Below are positions 43,671-52,343 of a stretch of DNA of 64,000 nt, one piece after another. The stretch is from the NCBI RefSeq assembly GCF_012641395.1, contig NZ_JABAIH010000001.1:914130-978129 (forward strand), given 5' to 3'. The first letter of the stretch is position 1, and each line of letters starts with the position of its first letter. This DNA is from Rhizobium sp. P32RR-XVIII. Its GTDB lineage: Bacteria; Pseudomonadota; Alphaproteobacteria; Rhizobiales; Rhizobiaceae. A model generated the notes under the pieces. The model was not told the DNA's origin. It saw nothing but the letters and a program-made list of their open reading frames with translations, and made no database searches. A program made the position numbers and the translations under genes.

Positions 43671-44534
43671 ATGACGCTTGTTCCCTTGCCGCGGCTGATG
43701 GTCGAGCCGCTCGTCCGCAACGCCCTGCTCGAAGATCTCGGCCTTGCCGGCGACATCACCTCGGCCGCCGTCATCCCCGAAGACCATCGCTCGACCGTCG
43801 TCATGGCCGCCCGCCAGCCGGGCGTGATCGCCGGTCTCGACGCTGCCGAGCTTGCGTTCCAGCTCGTCGATCCTGCGATCGTTCTGACGCGTCACCTCAA
43901 CGACGGCGCGGCTGCGAAACCCGGCGAGGTCATCGCCACGATCGAAGGCTCCTCGCGCGGCATTCTGACCGGCGAGCGGACGGCCTTGAATTTCCTCGGC
44001 CACCTGTCCGGCATTGCGACGGTCACGGCGGGGATCGTCGCCGCCATCGCCGGCACGAAAGCTTCGGTCGCCTGCACGCGCAAGACGACGCCGGGATTGC
44101 GCATCCTCGAGAAATACGCCGTGCGCGCCGGCGGTGGCGTGAACCACCGGTTTGCGCTTTCCGATGCCGTGCTGATCAAGGACAATCACGTTGCCATTGC
44201 CGGCGGCGTTGCTGAGGCGATCCGCCGGGCCAAGGCAGGTGCCGGCCATATGGTGAAGATCGAGGTCGAGGTCGACACGCTAAAGCAGCTGCGCGAGGTG
44301 ATGGAAGTCGGTGTCGATGCAGTACTGCTCGACAACATGACCCCCGATGAGCTTCGCGAAGCGGTGGGGCTCGTCGCGGGCCGGGCGATCACCGAAGCTT
44401 CCGGGCGAGTAACGCCGCAGACGGCAGGCGCAATTGCCGCCTCCGGCGTCGACCTCATCTCGGTCGGCTGGCTGACGCACAGCGCGCCGACGCTCGACAT
44501 CGGGCTCGATTGGAAATCCAACCACGGTGATTAG
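43671..44534 (+). CDS. nadC: Nicotinate-nucleotide pyrophosphorylase (carboxylating)
   Basis: NadC joins quinolinate with PRPP to nicotinate mononucleotide, releasing CO2, the third step of the pathway. The 287-residue protein has ARQPGVIAGLDAAELAF, TRKTTPGLRILEKYAVRAGGGVNHR (PRPP and quinolinate binding), IEVEVDTL, VLLDNM, and EASGRVTP as the phosphate site. The ATG at 43671 is 1 base after the nadB stop; a longer upstream frame within nadB is not used. It is the last gene of the nadABC operon and is followed by a palindromic repeat. Confidence 0.97.
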   Translation: MTLVPLPRLMVEPLVRNALLEDLGLAGDITSAAVIPEDHRSTVVMAARQPGVIAGLDAAELAFQLVDPAIVLTRHLNDGAAAKPGEVIATIEGSSRGILTGERTALNFLGHLSGIATVTAGIVAAIAGTKASVACTRKTTPGLRILEKYAVRAGGGVNHRFALSDAVLIKDNHVAIAGGVAEAIRRAKAGAGHMVKIEVEVDTLKQLREVMEVGVDAVLLDNMTPDELREAVGLVAGRAITEASGRVTPQTAGAIAASGVDLISVGWLTHSAPTLDIGLDWKSNHGD

Positions 44535-44610
44535 AGCAATCGAGAAGGCGGTTCAGACCGGCTCTCAGGTTGTCGACAAAGGTCGTTGTTGGATGCCGAC
44601 GCATTCTTTT

Positions 44611-44723
44611 GCGTCATGCCGGACCTGATCCGGCATCCAGCAGGCGATGTCCATCGCGCGAAAGAGTCTATTGCGATCAATGACTTGATCGCGCTGGATC
44701 CCGGCTCAAGGCCGGGATGACGA
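44611..44723. repeat. Intergenic palindromic repeat, second family (copy 2)
   Basis: The arms are GTCATGCCGGACCTGATCCG with GCATCCAG, and CTGGATCCCGGCTCAAG with GGATGAC. The inner sequence includes GCGATCAATGACTTGATCGC, a stem. The arrangement follows copies 1 and 3 (palindromic ends, GGATCCAG-type core). It lies after nadC and may affect the 3' end of its mRNA. Confidence 0.75.
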
Positions 44724-44792
44724 CGGTGAGTACAGCACCGTCGATCGCAAAAATCCGGTCAGCAAAGAGTTTGTCAGCAGTCTGCGAGCCAG

Positions 44793-45452
44793 TTAGACCG
44801 GCTCTTTCGAGCGCGTTGCCTGCATGGCGAGATAGGCCGGGCGGGACTGGCAGCGCTTCAGCCAGGCATCTACCTTCGGATGCGCGTTGAAGAGCGCCTG
44901 TTCCGTCTGGCTGTAGCGCAGCACTTCCGCCACGTTGAGATCGGCGACGGTGAAGCGACCGCCGACGATCCAGTCCCTTTCGGTGAGATGCTTTTCCAGA
45001 ACGGCGAGCGGCCGCTTCATGGAGCGGCAGGCGACGTCGATCGTCCCCTTGCCGGCCGCGGTGTTTTCGTGCTCGTTGTCATAGGTGACGACGATCTTCA
45101 CCGTATGCGGCTCGACCTCTGCCAGCGCCCAGATGGTCCACATCGTCAGCAAACCGTCTTCCTCGACGGTTTGGCCGGAAAGTGGGCCGCCGCGCTTGCG
45201 GGCGAGGTAGAGATTGATCGCCAGCGACTCATGCATCACAAGCTCGCCGTCCTTGATCGAGGGGATCAGCCCCATCGGATTGACGGCGAGGAATTCCGGC
45301 GAGAGCGTGTTGATCGGCGCATCGGGAGCGAGCGGATTGGCAAGCCGCTTCGCCTGGATCACCGGCACGGACTCGAACTCGATGCCCAGCTCCTCCGCCA
45401 TCCAGTAGACGCGCGCGGCACGAGAACGGTAAACCCCATAGATTGTCAGCAT
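44793..45452 (-). CDS. Glutathione S-transferase
   Basis: This 219-residue GST begins [21 protein letters not shown], with Ser10 or Tyr in the catalytic region rather than the Cys seen in beta-class enzymes. It has the glutathione contact [10 protein letters not shown] and HES at 74-76. The C-terminal helical domain contains [13 protein letters not shown], the N-capping box. This form resembles the broad rhizobial GSTs of the theta/Ure2-like group. It is not closely similar to the GST at 38 kb. It converges with nadC; no partner gene is near. Confidence 0.93.
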   Translation of the reverse strand: MLTIYGVYRSRAARVYWMAEELGIEFESVPVIQAKRLANPLAPDAPINTLSPEFLAVNPMGLIPSIKDGELVMHESLAINLYLARKRGGPLSGQTVEEDGLLTMWTIWALAEVEPHTVKIVVTYDNEHENTAAGKGTIDVACRSMKRPLAVLEKHLTERDWIVGGRFTVADLNVAEVLRYSQTEQALFNAHPKVDAWLKRCQSRPAYLAMQATRSKEPV

Positions 45453-45546
45453 GTCTGATCCCCTTGTATCTGCTGCAAATTAAAGCGTTGGCGAGCGAGG
45501 CGGAAGCGGCTCAACCTTATGTGTCAATGAAAGCTTTTGATGTGTC

Positions 45547-46872
45547 TCAGCCGGTCCTGTTCTGCTCGATCGTCAGCTGCGGATAGCTTTCGCTGCCCGC
45601 CTTTGTCAGATCCCCGGACACCCTCTTGTCCCATTCGAAGCCGAAGATCGCGCCGTCGCTCATCTCCTGAAAGACGTTTCCGGTGATCACCGCCGTGCCC
45701 GCGCCGTCTGCCACAGACACCGCGCAGCCGATAGCGGACTTCCGCACGACGTTTCCGGTAACGGCGAGATTGCGCAGATACGGTCCCCAGCCGAGTTGCA
45801 TCGCCCAGAGCGGCGCGCCTTCGATGATATTGCCGGAGATGACCGTATCGGCCTCCGCGGCGATGCCGGTGCCGAAGCCGACTTCGTGCTTGTAAGGGCC
45901 GTCCAGCGTCAGGTTCCGGACGATGTTGCCGCTGACGGCCGCAAGCCTTCCGCCTTCGTTGAAGTTGGCGATTGAAATGCCGTTCGCCGCACCGTCGACG
46001 AGGTTGCTGGAAACGACGGCGCCCTGAAAATCGAACTCCACATAGATCGCCGTCTCGCCGGAGCGCAGGCATTGATTGCCGTTGATCTGCACGTTGTCGC
46101 CGGAATTGGCGCGGACGGCGGTGAAGGCGCAGTCGGAAATATGGTTGTTGGCGATGATCACCCCGCCCGCGCGGAAAATATTGATGCCGTTGCCGTTCTG
46201 CCCCGTGCCGCCGTCATCCGCCCGGATGCGTGTAACACGGTTGCCCGAGATCACGGTGCCGTCTTCGCCCTTCTCCCAGCGATGCACGAGAATGCCGCCA
46301 TTGCCGCATTCGGTCACGGTATTTCCGGTGATCGACAATCCGGTGGAATTGACCGCAAAGATGCCGGCCTGCGCCGCCCCTGAAAGGCGGCTGCGCTCGA
46401 TCCGGCCGCCGCAACGTTCCAGGCGCAGGCCGTGTTTGCTGCTTCCACGAATTTCACAATTGTCGATCTGCAGGTCGTCAATGCCGGTCAACTGGACAAG
46501 CCCGCCGTTTTCCTCGTCGGCCATGCCGCCGTTGCTCTCGATGACGATGCCGGAAAGCTCGATCCGCCGCGCGTCGTCTGCCGAATTGAGGCTGCCGCGA
46601 TGCAGAATCCGCGAGGCGCCGGGAACGCCGCTGATGCGGCAATTATCCGGCAGCACAAGGTTCGCGGCCTGATATATCCCGGCAGGAAGATAGAGCGGCG
46701 TGTTGCTGCGGACGGACTCGTCAATCATCGCCTGCAGTCCGTTCTTTGCGACCCCCGAAGCATCCAGCGCGCCGCGCAGCGCCGGCGACTTCGATGCCGC
46801 AAAGGCACGATCGGCCATCGGCATGGCAAGCGCCGTGCCGAGAAAGCCGAGTATGTTGCGCCGCAGATGCAT
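45547..46872 (-). CDS. Tat-exported right-handed beta-helix protein (TIGR03808-like)
   Basis: This 441-residue protein starts MHLRRNILGFLGTALAMPMA, a twin-arginine signal (RR at 4-5), cut near AFAAS. The rest is repeated short strands of the type ITGNTVTECGNGGILVHRW, ISGNRVTRIRADD and INGNQCLRSGETAIYV, forming a parallel beta-helix like pectate lyases. The family TIGR03808 (twin-arginine repeat protein) occurs in Rhizobiales. Its role, perhaps polysaccharide binding or cleavage, is not known. The ATG at 46872 was chosen for the Tat signal; a much longer frame reads back over the divergent exonuclease gene. Confidence 0.88.
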   Translation of the reverse strand: MHLRRNILGFLGTALAMPMADRAFAASKSPALRGALDASGVAKNGLQAMIDESVRSNTPLYLPAGIYQAANLVLPDNCRISGVPGASRILHRGSLNSADDARRIELSGIVIESNGGMADEENGGLVQLTGIDDLQIDNCEIRGSSKHGLRLERCGGRIERSRLSGAAQAGIFAVNSTGLSITGNTVTECGNGGILVHRWEKGEDGTVISGNRVTRIRADDGGTGQNGNGINIFRAGGVIIANNHISDCAFTAVRANSGDNVQINGNQCLRSGETAIYVEFDFQGAVVSSNLVDGAANGISIANFNEGGRLAAVSGNIVRNLTLDGPYKHEVGFGTGIAAEADTVISGNIIEGAPLWAMQLGWGPYLRNLAVTGNVVRKSAIGCAVSVADGAGTAVITGNVFQEMSDGAIFGFEWDKRVSGDLTKAGSESYPQLTIEQNRTG

Positions 46873-47055
46873 TCGAGGACCGTCCGAAAGCAGGGATTGT
46901 TCAGTTCGGATCTCTGTTTTTGCACAAAATCCTTGCCGCGAAGTAAGCTGCCTTTTCAGCATTGAACAAAACCGTGACTTCCCCTGGGGACGGCCATCAG
47001 ACGCAAACGGCAAACGGCCACTGGCGGTCCGCCCGTTTCTCGCTATCTTTCGCTC

Positions 47056-48069
47056 ATGATGAGACCCGATGCTCTGCTTTACCCGGCCCCCGAGGGGCTT
47101 TATTGCCCGGAGGGCGGATTTTATGTCGATCCGGTGCGGCCGGTGGATCGGGCTCTGGTCACCCACGGCCATTCCGACCATGCCCGCTCCGGCCACCGGC
47201 ATGTTCTCGCCACGCGCCAGACGCTTGACATCATGCGCCTGCGCTATGGCGACGATTTCGCAGGCAGCGAACAGGCCGCGAGCTTCGGCGAAGAGCTGGA
47301 TTTGAACGGCGTCAAGGTGAGCTTCCATCCGGCGGGCCATGTTCTCGGCTCCGCGCAGATCGCCATCGAGAAGAACGGCACCCGCATCGTCGTCTCCGGG
47401 GATTACAAGCGCCGCCCGGACCCGACCTGCGCCCCCTATGTGCCGGTCCCCTGCGACGTCTTCATCACCGAAGCGACTTTCGGGCTTCCGGTTTTCCATC
47501 ATCCCGACCCGATGGACGAGATCGGCAAGGTGCTGGCCTCGCTCCGGCAGTTTCCGGAGCGCACGCACCTGATCGGCGCCTATGCGCTCGGCAAGGCGCA
47601 GCGCGTCATCCGTCTGCTGCGCGATGCCGGTTACAGCGAGCCGATCTATATCCATGGCGCGATGGAACGCCTCTGCGACTATTATCAGGGGCAGGGCATC
47701 GATCTTGGCGATCTGCAGCCGGCAACGATCGAGAGCCGCGACAAAGCCGCCTTCCGGGGTGCGGTCGTCGTCGGGCCGTCCTCCGCCTTTGCCGATCGCT
47801 GGGCGCGCCGTTTCAACGATCCGCTTCCCGCCTTCGCTTCCGGTTGGATGATGGTGCGCCAGCGCGCCAAGCAGCAGGGCGTCGAACTGCCCTTGGTGAT
47901 CTCCGACCATTGCGACTGGCCGGAACTCACCGAGACGATCACGGAACTCAACCCCGCCGAAGTCTGGGTCACACATGGCCGCGAGGAGGCGCTCGTGCGC
48001 TGGTGCGAATTGCAAGGCATCAAGGCCAAGCCGCTTCATCTGGTGGGCTACGAAGATGAGGGGGATTGA
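47056..48069 (+). CDS. Ligase-associated DNA exonuclease (MBL-fold)
   Basis: This 337-residue metallo-beta-lactamase of the beta-CASP/Pso2-like type has zinc ligands H37, H39, D41 and H42 in THGHSDHARSGH. It also has FHPAGHVLGSAQI, SGDYKRRPDPT and GAYALGKAQRVIRLLRDAG. In many bacteria this protein is encoded in the same operon as an ATP-dependent DNA ligase, an Lhr-type helicase and a metallophosphoesterase, and is thought to trim DNA ends before ligation. Here the ligase follows about 200 bases later across a repeat, but the helicase and phosphoesterase are not adjacent. Confidence 0.92.
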   Translation: MMRPDALLYPAPEGLYCPEGGFYVDPVRPVDRALVTHGHSDHARSGHRHVLATRQTLDIMRLRYGDDFAGSEQAASFGEELDLNGVKVSFHPAGHVLGSAQIAIEKNGTRIVVSGDYKRRPDPTCAPYVPVPCDVFITEATFGLPVFHHPDPMDEIGKVLASLRQFPERTHLIGAYALGKAQRVIRLLRDAGYSEPIYIHGAMERLCDYYQGQGIDLGDLQPATIESRDKAAFRGAVVVGPSSAFADRWARRFNDPLPAFASGWMMVRQRAKQQGVELPLVISDHCDWPELTETITELNPAEVWVTHGREEALVRWCELQGIKAKPLHLVGYEDEGD

Positions 48070-48091
48070 AGCGTGATTGCTGCGGTGGGTT

Positions 48092-48251
48092 TCCTCTTCT
48101 CCCCAGCGGGGAGAAGATGTCCGTTAGGACAGATGAGGGGGGTGAGCGACGGAAGGAGCGAACAACCGCCTTATTCGCAAAGCCTTTGTATGACGCGCCG
48201 ACCCCCTCATCCGACCCTTCGGGCCACCTTCTCCCCGCTGGGGAGAAGAAA
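48092..48251. repeat. RIME-type palindromic repeat between exonuclease and ligase genes
   Basis: Copy C. CTCTTCTCCCCAGCGGGGAGAAG with ACAGATGAGGGGGG on one side and CCCCCTCATCCGACCC with CTTCTCCCCGCTGGGGAGAAG on the other. The reading frame of the ligase stays open through the whole element, adding a possible 67-residue extension, but the ligase ATG at 48267 is the reasonable start. Confidence 0.88.
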
Positions 48252-48266
48252 AGACGGAGCGCTCCC

Positions 48267-49913
48267 ATGAAAGCCTTCGCCGACCTCCTTGACCGTCTCG
48301 TTCTCACCCCCAGCCGTAACGGCAAGCTGAAGCTCTTGGCGGACTATTTTCGCGATACGCCGGACCCGGACCGGGGCTACGGCCTTGCCGCCATCGCCGG
48401 CACGCTGGTGGTGCGCGACGTCAAACCTGCCATGCTCCGTGATCTGACGCTCGAGCGTCTGGACGAGGTGCTGTTCCGCTACTCCTACGATTATGTCGGT
48501 GATCTCGCCGAAACGATCTCGCTCGTCTGGGACAACGAGAAGGACATCGACCGTTCCGCGCTCGCCCAGCCGCGCCTCGGCGAAGTCGTCACCCGGATGA
48601 ATTCGCTCGGCCGCACCGAAGTCAGAGGCTTCGTCCGCGAGACGATGGACCGGCTGGACCCGTCGGGACGCTTCGCCTTCATCAAGCTCGCAACCGGCGC
48701 CATGCGCATCGGCGTCTCGGCACGGCTTGCCAAGCAGGCGCTGGCCGATCTCGGCGGCAAGGACGTGACCGAGATCGAAACGCTCTGGCACGGCCTCGAG
48801 CCGCCTTACGAGTCGCTGTTTGAATGGTTGGAGGGCAGGGGTGGCAAGCCGATCCTGGCGACGCCCGCGATCTTCCACTCCGTCATGCTCGCCCATCCGG
48901 TGGAGGAGAACGATCTGGCCAATCTCGACCCGGCGGACTATGCCGCGGAGTGGAAATGGGACGGCATCCGCGTGCAGCTTTCGCGCTCGGGCGAAACGCG
49001 CAAGATCTACTCCCGCTCCGGCGATGATATCTCCGGCGCCTTCCCGGATATCCTGGAATCGATCAGCTTCAACGGTGTGCTCGACGGCGAATTGCTGGTC
49101 GGCGGCACGTCGCGCTCGAACAGCCCGACGCGAACCTTCTCCGACCTTCAGCAGCGATTGAACCGCAAGACGGTGACCGCCAAAATGCTCGAGGAGTATC
49201 CCGCCTTCATCCGGGCGTACGACCTGCTTTTCGACGGCGAGGAGGACGTGCGCAGCAACACCTATCTCGATCGCCGCGGCCGTCTTTCGGAGATCATCGA
49301 ACAGGCCCCGCACGATCGCTTCGATCTCTCTTCCCTCGTTGCCTTTTCGACATGGGAAGAGCTGGACGATCTGCGCGAATCGCCGCCCAATCCGGTGATC
49401 GAGGGCGTGATGATCAAGCGAAAGGACAGCATCTATCAGGCCGGCCGCGTGAAGGGCCCATGGTTCAAGTGGAAGCGCAATCCCTACAACGTCGACGCTG
49501 TTTTGATGTATGCCCAGCGCGGCCACGGCAAGCGCTCAAGCTACTATTCCGATTTCACTTTCGGTGTCTGGGCCGAGATGCCGGATGGCGAGCAGCTGGT
49601 GCCTGTTGGCAAGGCCTATTTCGGCTTTACCGACCAGGAGCTGGAAGTGCTCGACAAGTTCGTGCGCAACAATACGACGGAGCGCTTCGGTCCGGTTCGC
49701 GCCCTGCGGGCCGACAGGGAGTTCGGTTTCGTCGTCGAAGTCGCCTTCGAGGGAATCAATCGCTCCACCCGGCACAAATCCGGCGTGGCGATGCGCTTTC
49801 CGCGCATCTCCCGGCTGCGTCCCGACAAGCCGTCCTACGAGGCCGACCGTCTTGAGACACTGGTCGCGATGATCGACAACGGCCGCGGCAGAGCCCCTCC
49901 TGCGCAACAGTGA
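48267..49913 (+). CDS. ATP-dependent DNA ligase (cisplatin-type LigB/LigC group)
   Basis: This 548-residue ligase seals nicks in DNA with ATP. Residues 1-200 form an N-terminal DNA-binding domain, and the adenylation domain has the nucleophile K230 in AEWKWDGIRVQL. Later motifs include GVLDGELLV, EGVMIKRKDSIY and WFKWKRNPY, and the OB-fold tail ends PRISRLRPDKPSYEAD. It belongs to the ligases encoded with an MBL nuclease; the two together probably repair DNA gaps or ends. The ATG at 48267 lies right after the repeat and starts the conserved fold. Confidence 0.95.
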   Translation: MKAFADLLDRLVLTPSRNGKLKLLADYFRDTPDPDRGYGLAAIAGTLVVRDVKPAMLRDLTLERLDEVLFRYSYDYVGDLAETISLVWDNEKDIDRSALAQPRLGEVVTRMNSLGRTEVRGFVRETMDRLDPSGRFAFIKLATGAMRIGVSARLAKQALADLGGKDVTEIETLWHGLEPPYESLFEWLEGRGGKPILATPAIFHSVMLAHPVEENDLANLDPADYAAEWKWDGIRVQLSRSGETRKIYSRSGDDISGAFPDILESISFNGVLDGELLVGGTSRSNSPTRTFSDLQQRLNRKTVTAKMLEEYPAFIRAYDLLFDGEEDVRSNTYLDRRGRLSEIIEQAPHDRFDLSSLVAFSTWEELDDLRESPPNPVIEGVMIKRKDSIYQAGRVKGPWFKWKRNPYNVDAVLMYAQRGHGKRSSYYSDFTFGVWAEMPDGEQLVPVGKAYFGFTDQELEVLDKFVRNNTTERFGPVRALRADREFGFVVEVAFEGINRSTRHKSGVAMRFPRISRLRPDKPSYEADRLETLVAMIDNGRGRAPPAQQ

Positions 49914-50001
49914 CGCAGAATCCCGCTTTCAACGCAATGTGTATTGGCCGTCATCGAGTTCCGGTGCAGACATTCGAAGCCGGGTCTATTCGTGGTGAGC
50001 C

Positions 50002-50925
50002 ATGTTCTTTGATGATCGAAATGACTTTTTCCGCCAACGCCGCGCCGTACTCGCCGGAATCGCGGGCACCCTCCTACTGCCCGGCATCGCCTCCGCCTTC
50101 GAGGTTCCGGATCAGCCACGCCTGATCAAGCATGACTATGCCAAAGTCCGCCACCGCTTCCGCACGAAGCTGCTTCGGAAGGGGCCAGCGCCGGACAAAT
50201 ACGAGCCATTGGTCGCACCGCCGGGTGGCGAGCAGATATTTTACCGCTCAGGCGCCGGCGGCGAACTAGAGCTTGCCGCCTGGGTCAGCAAATACAAACG
50301 CAAGCGCCATGCAATGCCGGGTGTGCTTTTCCTCCACGGCGGCAATGCCATGGGGATAGGCCACTGGCAGCTCATTAAGCCATACATGGATGCGGGTTTC
50401 GTCGTGCTCATGCCTTCTGTCCGCGGTGAAAATGGCCAGATGGGCAATTTTTCCGGTTTTTATGATGAGGTTGACGACGTGCTGGCAGCCGCCGACCGGC
50501 TTGCGCATCTTCCCGGTGTCGATCCGAACCGGCTTTTCGTCGCGGGCCATAGCGTTGGAGGCACGCTCACCATGCTGGCCGCCATGAGCACCCACCGATT
50601 CCGTGCCGCTGCCCCGATGTCCGGCAATCCTGACGCGTTCCGTTTCTTCAATCGGTACCCGCAGGACATCCGTTTCGACGATACCAACAAGCACGAGTTC
50701 GAGGTTCGCTCGGCGCTCTGCTACGCGCAGAGTTTCAAATGCCCGGTCCGCGTCACGCACGCGACTGAGGAGGACCATTTCATCGACCGTACCAGCCTGC
50801 TCGTCAGCCGCGCCGGTGGTGCCGGCATTCACATCGACGCCGCTACGGCCGCCGGCAACCATAATTCGGCTCTGCCCGAGCAGATCGCACAGAGCATTCC
50901 CTTTTTCCATGGCGTGGCCTCATAG
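50002..50925 (+). CDS. Exported alpha/beta hydrolase (prolyl-oligopeptidase-like)
   Basis: This 307-residue protein has an N-terminal signal with RQRRAVLAGIAGTLLLPGIASA, consistent with Tat export or a Sec signal. The alpha/beta hydrolase domain has the oxyanion segment FLHGGN (110-115) and the nucleophile elbow GHSVGG with S184. The acid and base lie further on, with a plausible catalytic His in AAGNHNSALP near the C-terminus. It resembles S9-like dipeptidyl or dienelactone hydrolases. The substrate is unknown. It stands alone between the DNA ligase and a 72-residue unknown. Confidence 0.86.
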   Translation: MFFDDRNDFFRQRRAVLAGIAGTLLLPGIASAFEVPDQPRLIKHDYAKVRHRFRTKLLRKGPAPDKYEPLVAPPGGEQIFYRSGAGGELELAAWVSKYKRKRHAMPGVLFLHGGNAMGIGHWQLIKPYMDAGFVVLMPSVRGENGQMGNFSGFYDEVDDVLAAADRLAHLPGVDPNRLFVAGHSVGGTLTMLAAMSTHRFRAAAPMSGNPDAFRFFNRYPQDIRFDDTNKHEFEVRSALCYAQSFKCPVRVTHATEEDHFIDRTSLLVSRAGGAGIHIDAATAAGNHNSALPEQIAQSIPFFHGVAS

Positions 50926-50947
50926 GCGCGCCTTCAATTTTTGGGCC

Positions 50948-50970
50948 GATGCACTATACTAGGGTGCATC
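50948..50970 (+). promoter_or_regulatory. Inverted repeat abutting a start codon, with a -10-like box inside
   Basis: GATGCAC (50948-50954) and GTGCATC (50964-50970) are exact complements 9 bases apart. The loop holds TATACT and AGG. The second arm ends at the base before the ATG at 50971. A -35-like CTTCAA lies 17 bases before TATACT. The arrangement fits a repressor site or an RNA hairpin that hides the start. Confidence 0.55.
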
Positions 50971-51189
50971 ATGGCGCGAGTGCCAGACGAGATCATCCCG
51001 AACGACTACCCCCAGCTGAAATCGCTTCTGCTGGATCGCGAGCCGACGTGCCCCCTTCCGGCAAAGGAAGCCTTTGCGCTCTACGAGCGCAACTGGCGCT
51101 TTGTCGACGTGAGAAAGCTGACCGAAGATGAGACGGAACTCGTTCGGGAGTTGACGGCGGTGTACGGCCATGGCGTCGTACTAGTTTAG
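50971..51189 (+). CDS. Small hypothetical protein, 72 residues
   Basis: The frame encodes MARVPDEIIPNDYPQLKSLL, then DREPTCPLPAKEAFALYERN and a C-terminal helix TEDETELVRELTAVYGHGVV. It is soluble and mildly acidic, with one Cys. I do not recognise the family. A longer frame reaches back 10 codons. The short version has AGGGTG upstream inside a hairpin that abuts the ATG. It is preceded by the alpha/beta hydrolase gene and followed, 133 bases later, by an L,D-transpeptidase gene, so it is probably a separate small transcript. Confidence 0.6.
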   Translation: MARVPDEIIPNDYPQLKSLLLDREPTCPLPAKEAFALYERNWRFVDVRKLTEDETELVRELTAVYGHGVVLV

Positions 51190-51322
51190 TGATTTCGCCC
51201 CGTTGATCCCTTGAAGCGACCCGGTGAAGCTTCGGCGGGCCGACACCAGCTTCACGCCAGCCGCAAGTGCCATATCTGCCCGCGGATATCGCTCAGCTGA
51301 GCCTGGATAAAAGGGTGGATTT

Positions 51323-52165
51323 ATGGATTTCTCGCGCCGGGTGCTCCCCTTTGCCGGCCTTGCCCTGGCGGCCGCGTGCCTCACCGGCTGCAATATTCTC
51401 ATTCCGGATACCGGCGCAACTGATCCTGACCGTTTCGTGCAGGAGACGTCTCCGGTCTTCTATCAGCCGCCGGGCGTCGACCCCAGGCGCGTCAGGGCGC
51501 TGGATGCGCCAGTACCGCAGAGGCGCGAGGTCCCGCCGCCGACGCTGTATAATCAGACCTACGGCCTTCCGGCCACCAACTACAGTCGAACCTACGGTCT
51601 GCCGGTCACCGATCCGCTGAGTGCGTCGTCCGAGTATGGCGAACTTCAGGATGGCGATTTCGTTCTGCCGGCCATCCCGGTCAGCCGGATCAATCCTGAA
51701 TATCTCCGCCAGGAGGTCGATTACCCGACGCAGGAAAAGCCGGGTACGATCATCGTCGATACGAAGAGCAAGCATCTCTATTTCATCGAGCCGGGCGGCA
51801 AGGCGATGCGCTATGGCGTCGGGCTTGGCCGCGAAGGCTACGCCTGGTCCGGCCGTGGTGTCATTCAATGGAAGCAGAAGTGGCCGCGCTGGACGCCGCC
51901 TGCCGAAATGGTGTCGCGCCAACCCGATATCCGTCCCTTCTCGGCCGAGAACGGCGGCATGAATCCGGGCCTTGGAAATCCGCTTGGTGCCCGCGCCATG
52001 TACATCTTCAAGGATGGCCAGGATACGCTCTATCGCGTTCACGGCACCCCGGATTGGCAGTCGATCGGCAAGGCCGTTTCATCCGGCTGCGTGCGCATGC
52101 TAAACCAGGATGTCGTCGACCTTTACAATCGCGTTCCGGCCAAGGCCGAGATCGTAGTGATGTAG
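51323..52165 (+). CDS. L,D-transpeptidase, lipoprotein (tandem copy 1)
   Basis: This 280-residue YkuD-type enzyme cross-links or attaches proteins to peptidoglycan via L,D-bonds. It has a lipoprotein signal (MDFSRRVLPFAGLALAAACL, lipobox LTGC, Cys23) and a Pro-rich linker carrying two NQTYGLP/SRTYGLP repeats. The catalytic domain has HGTPDWQSIGKAVSSGCVRM with C256. The linker of about 80 residues would let it reach the wall from the membrane. A close paralogue follows 178 bases later. Confidence 0.94.
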   Translation: MDFSRRVLPFAGLALAAACLTGCNILIPDTGATDPDRFVQETSPVFYQPPGVDPRRVRALDAPVPQRREVPPPTLYNQTYGLPATNYSRTYGLPVTDPLSASSEYGELQDGDFVLPAIPVSRINPEYLRQEVDYPTQEKPGTIIVDTKSKHLYFIEPGGKAMRYGVGLGREGYAWSGRGVIQWKQKWPRWTPPAEMVSRQPDIRPFSAENGGMNPGLGNPLGARAMYIFKDGQDTLYRVHGTPDWQSIGKAVSSGCVRMLNQDVVDLYNRVPAKAEIVVM

Positions 52166-52343
52166 CTGCGCCACAGGGCGGCGGATATCGTCTGTCCGCG
52201 CGGGGACACGACTTCGTGAGGGTATGGCTTATTTACCGTCGGTGAATAGATTTTATGAGATGTCACCGGCGTTGAATGAACCAACCGGGGTGTGTTTGTC
52301 GTATGACGTGCCCCCCGCGACAGGAAGGAAATCCGTCCCGCGC

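Noticed and set aside
46873..48039. N-terminal extension of the beta-helix protein back to 48039
   Set aside because: The extension is antisense to the exonuclease gene; the Tat signal at 46872 gives a natural start.
48207..49526. Long open frame antisense to the DNA ligase
   Set aside because: It fully overlaps the ligase domain on the other strand and has no protein-like motifs.
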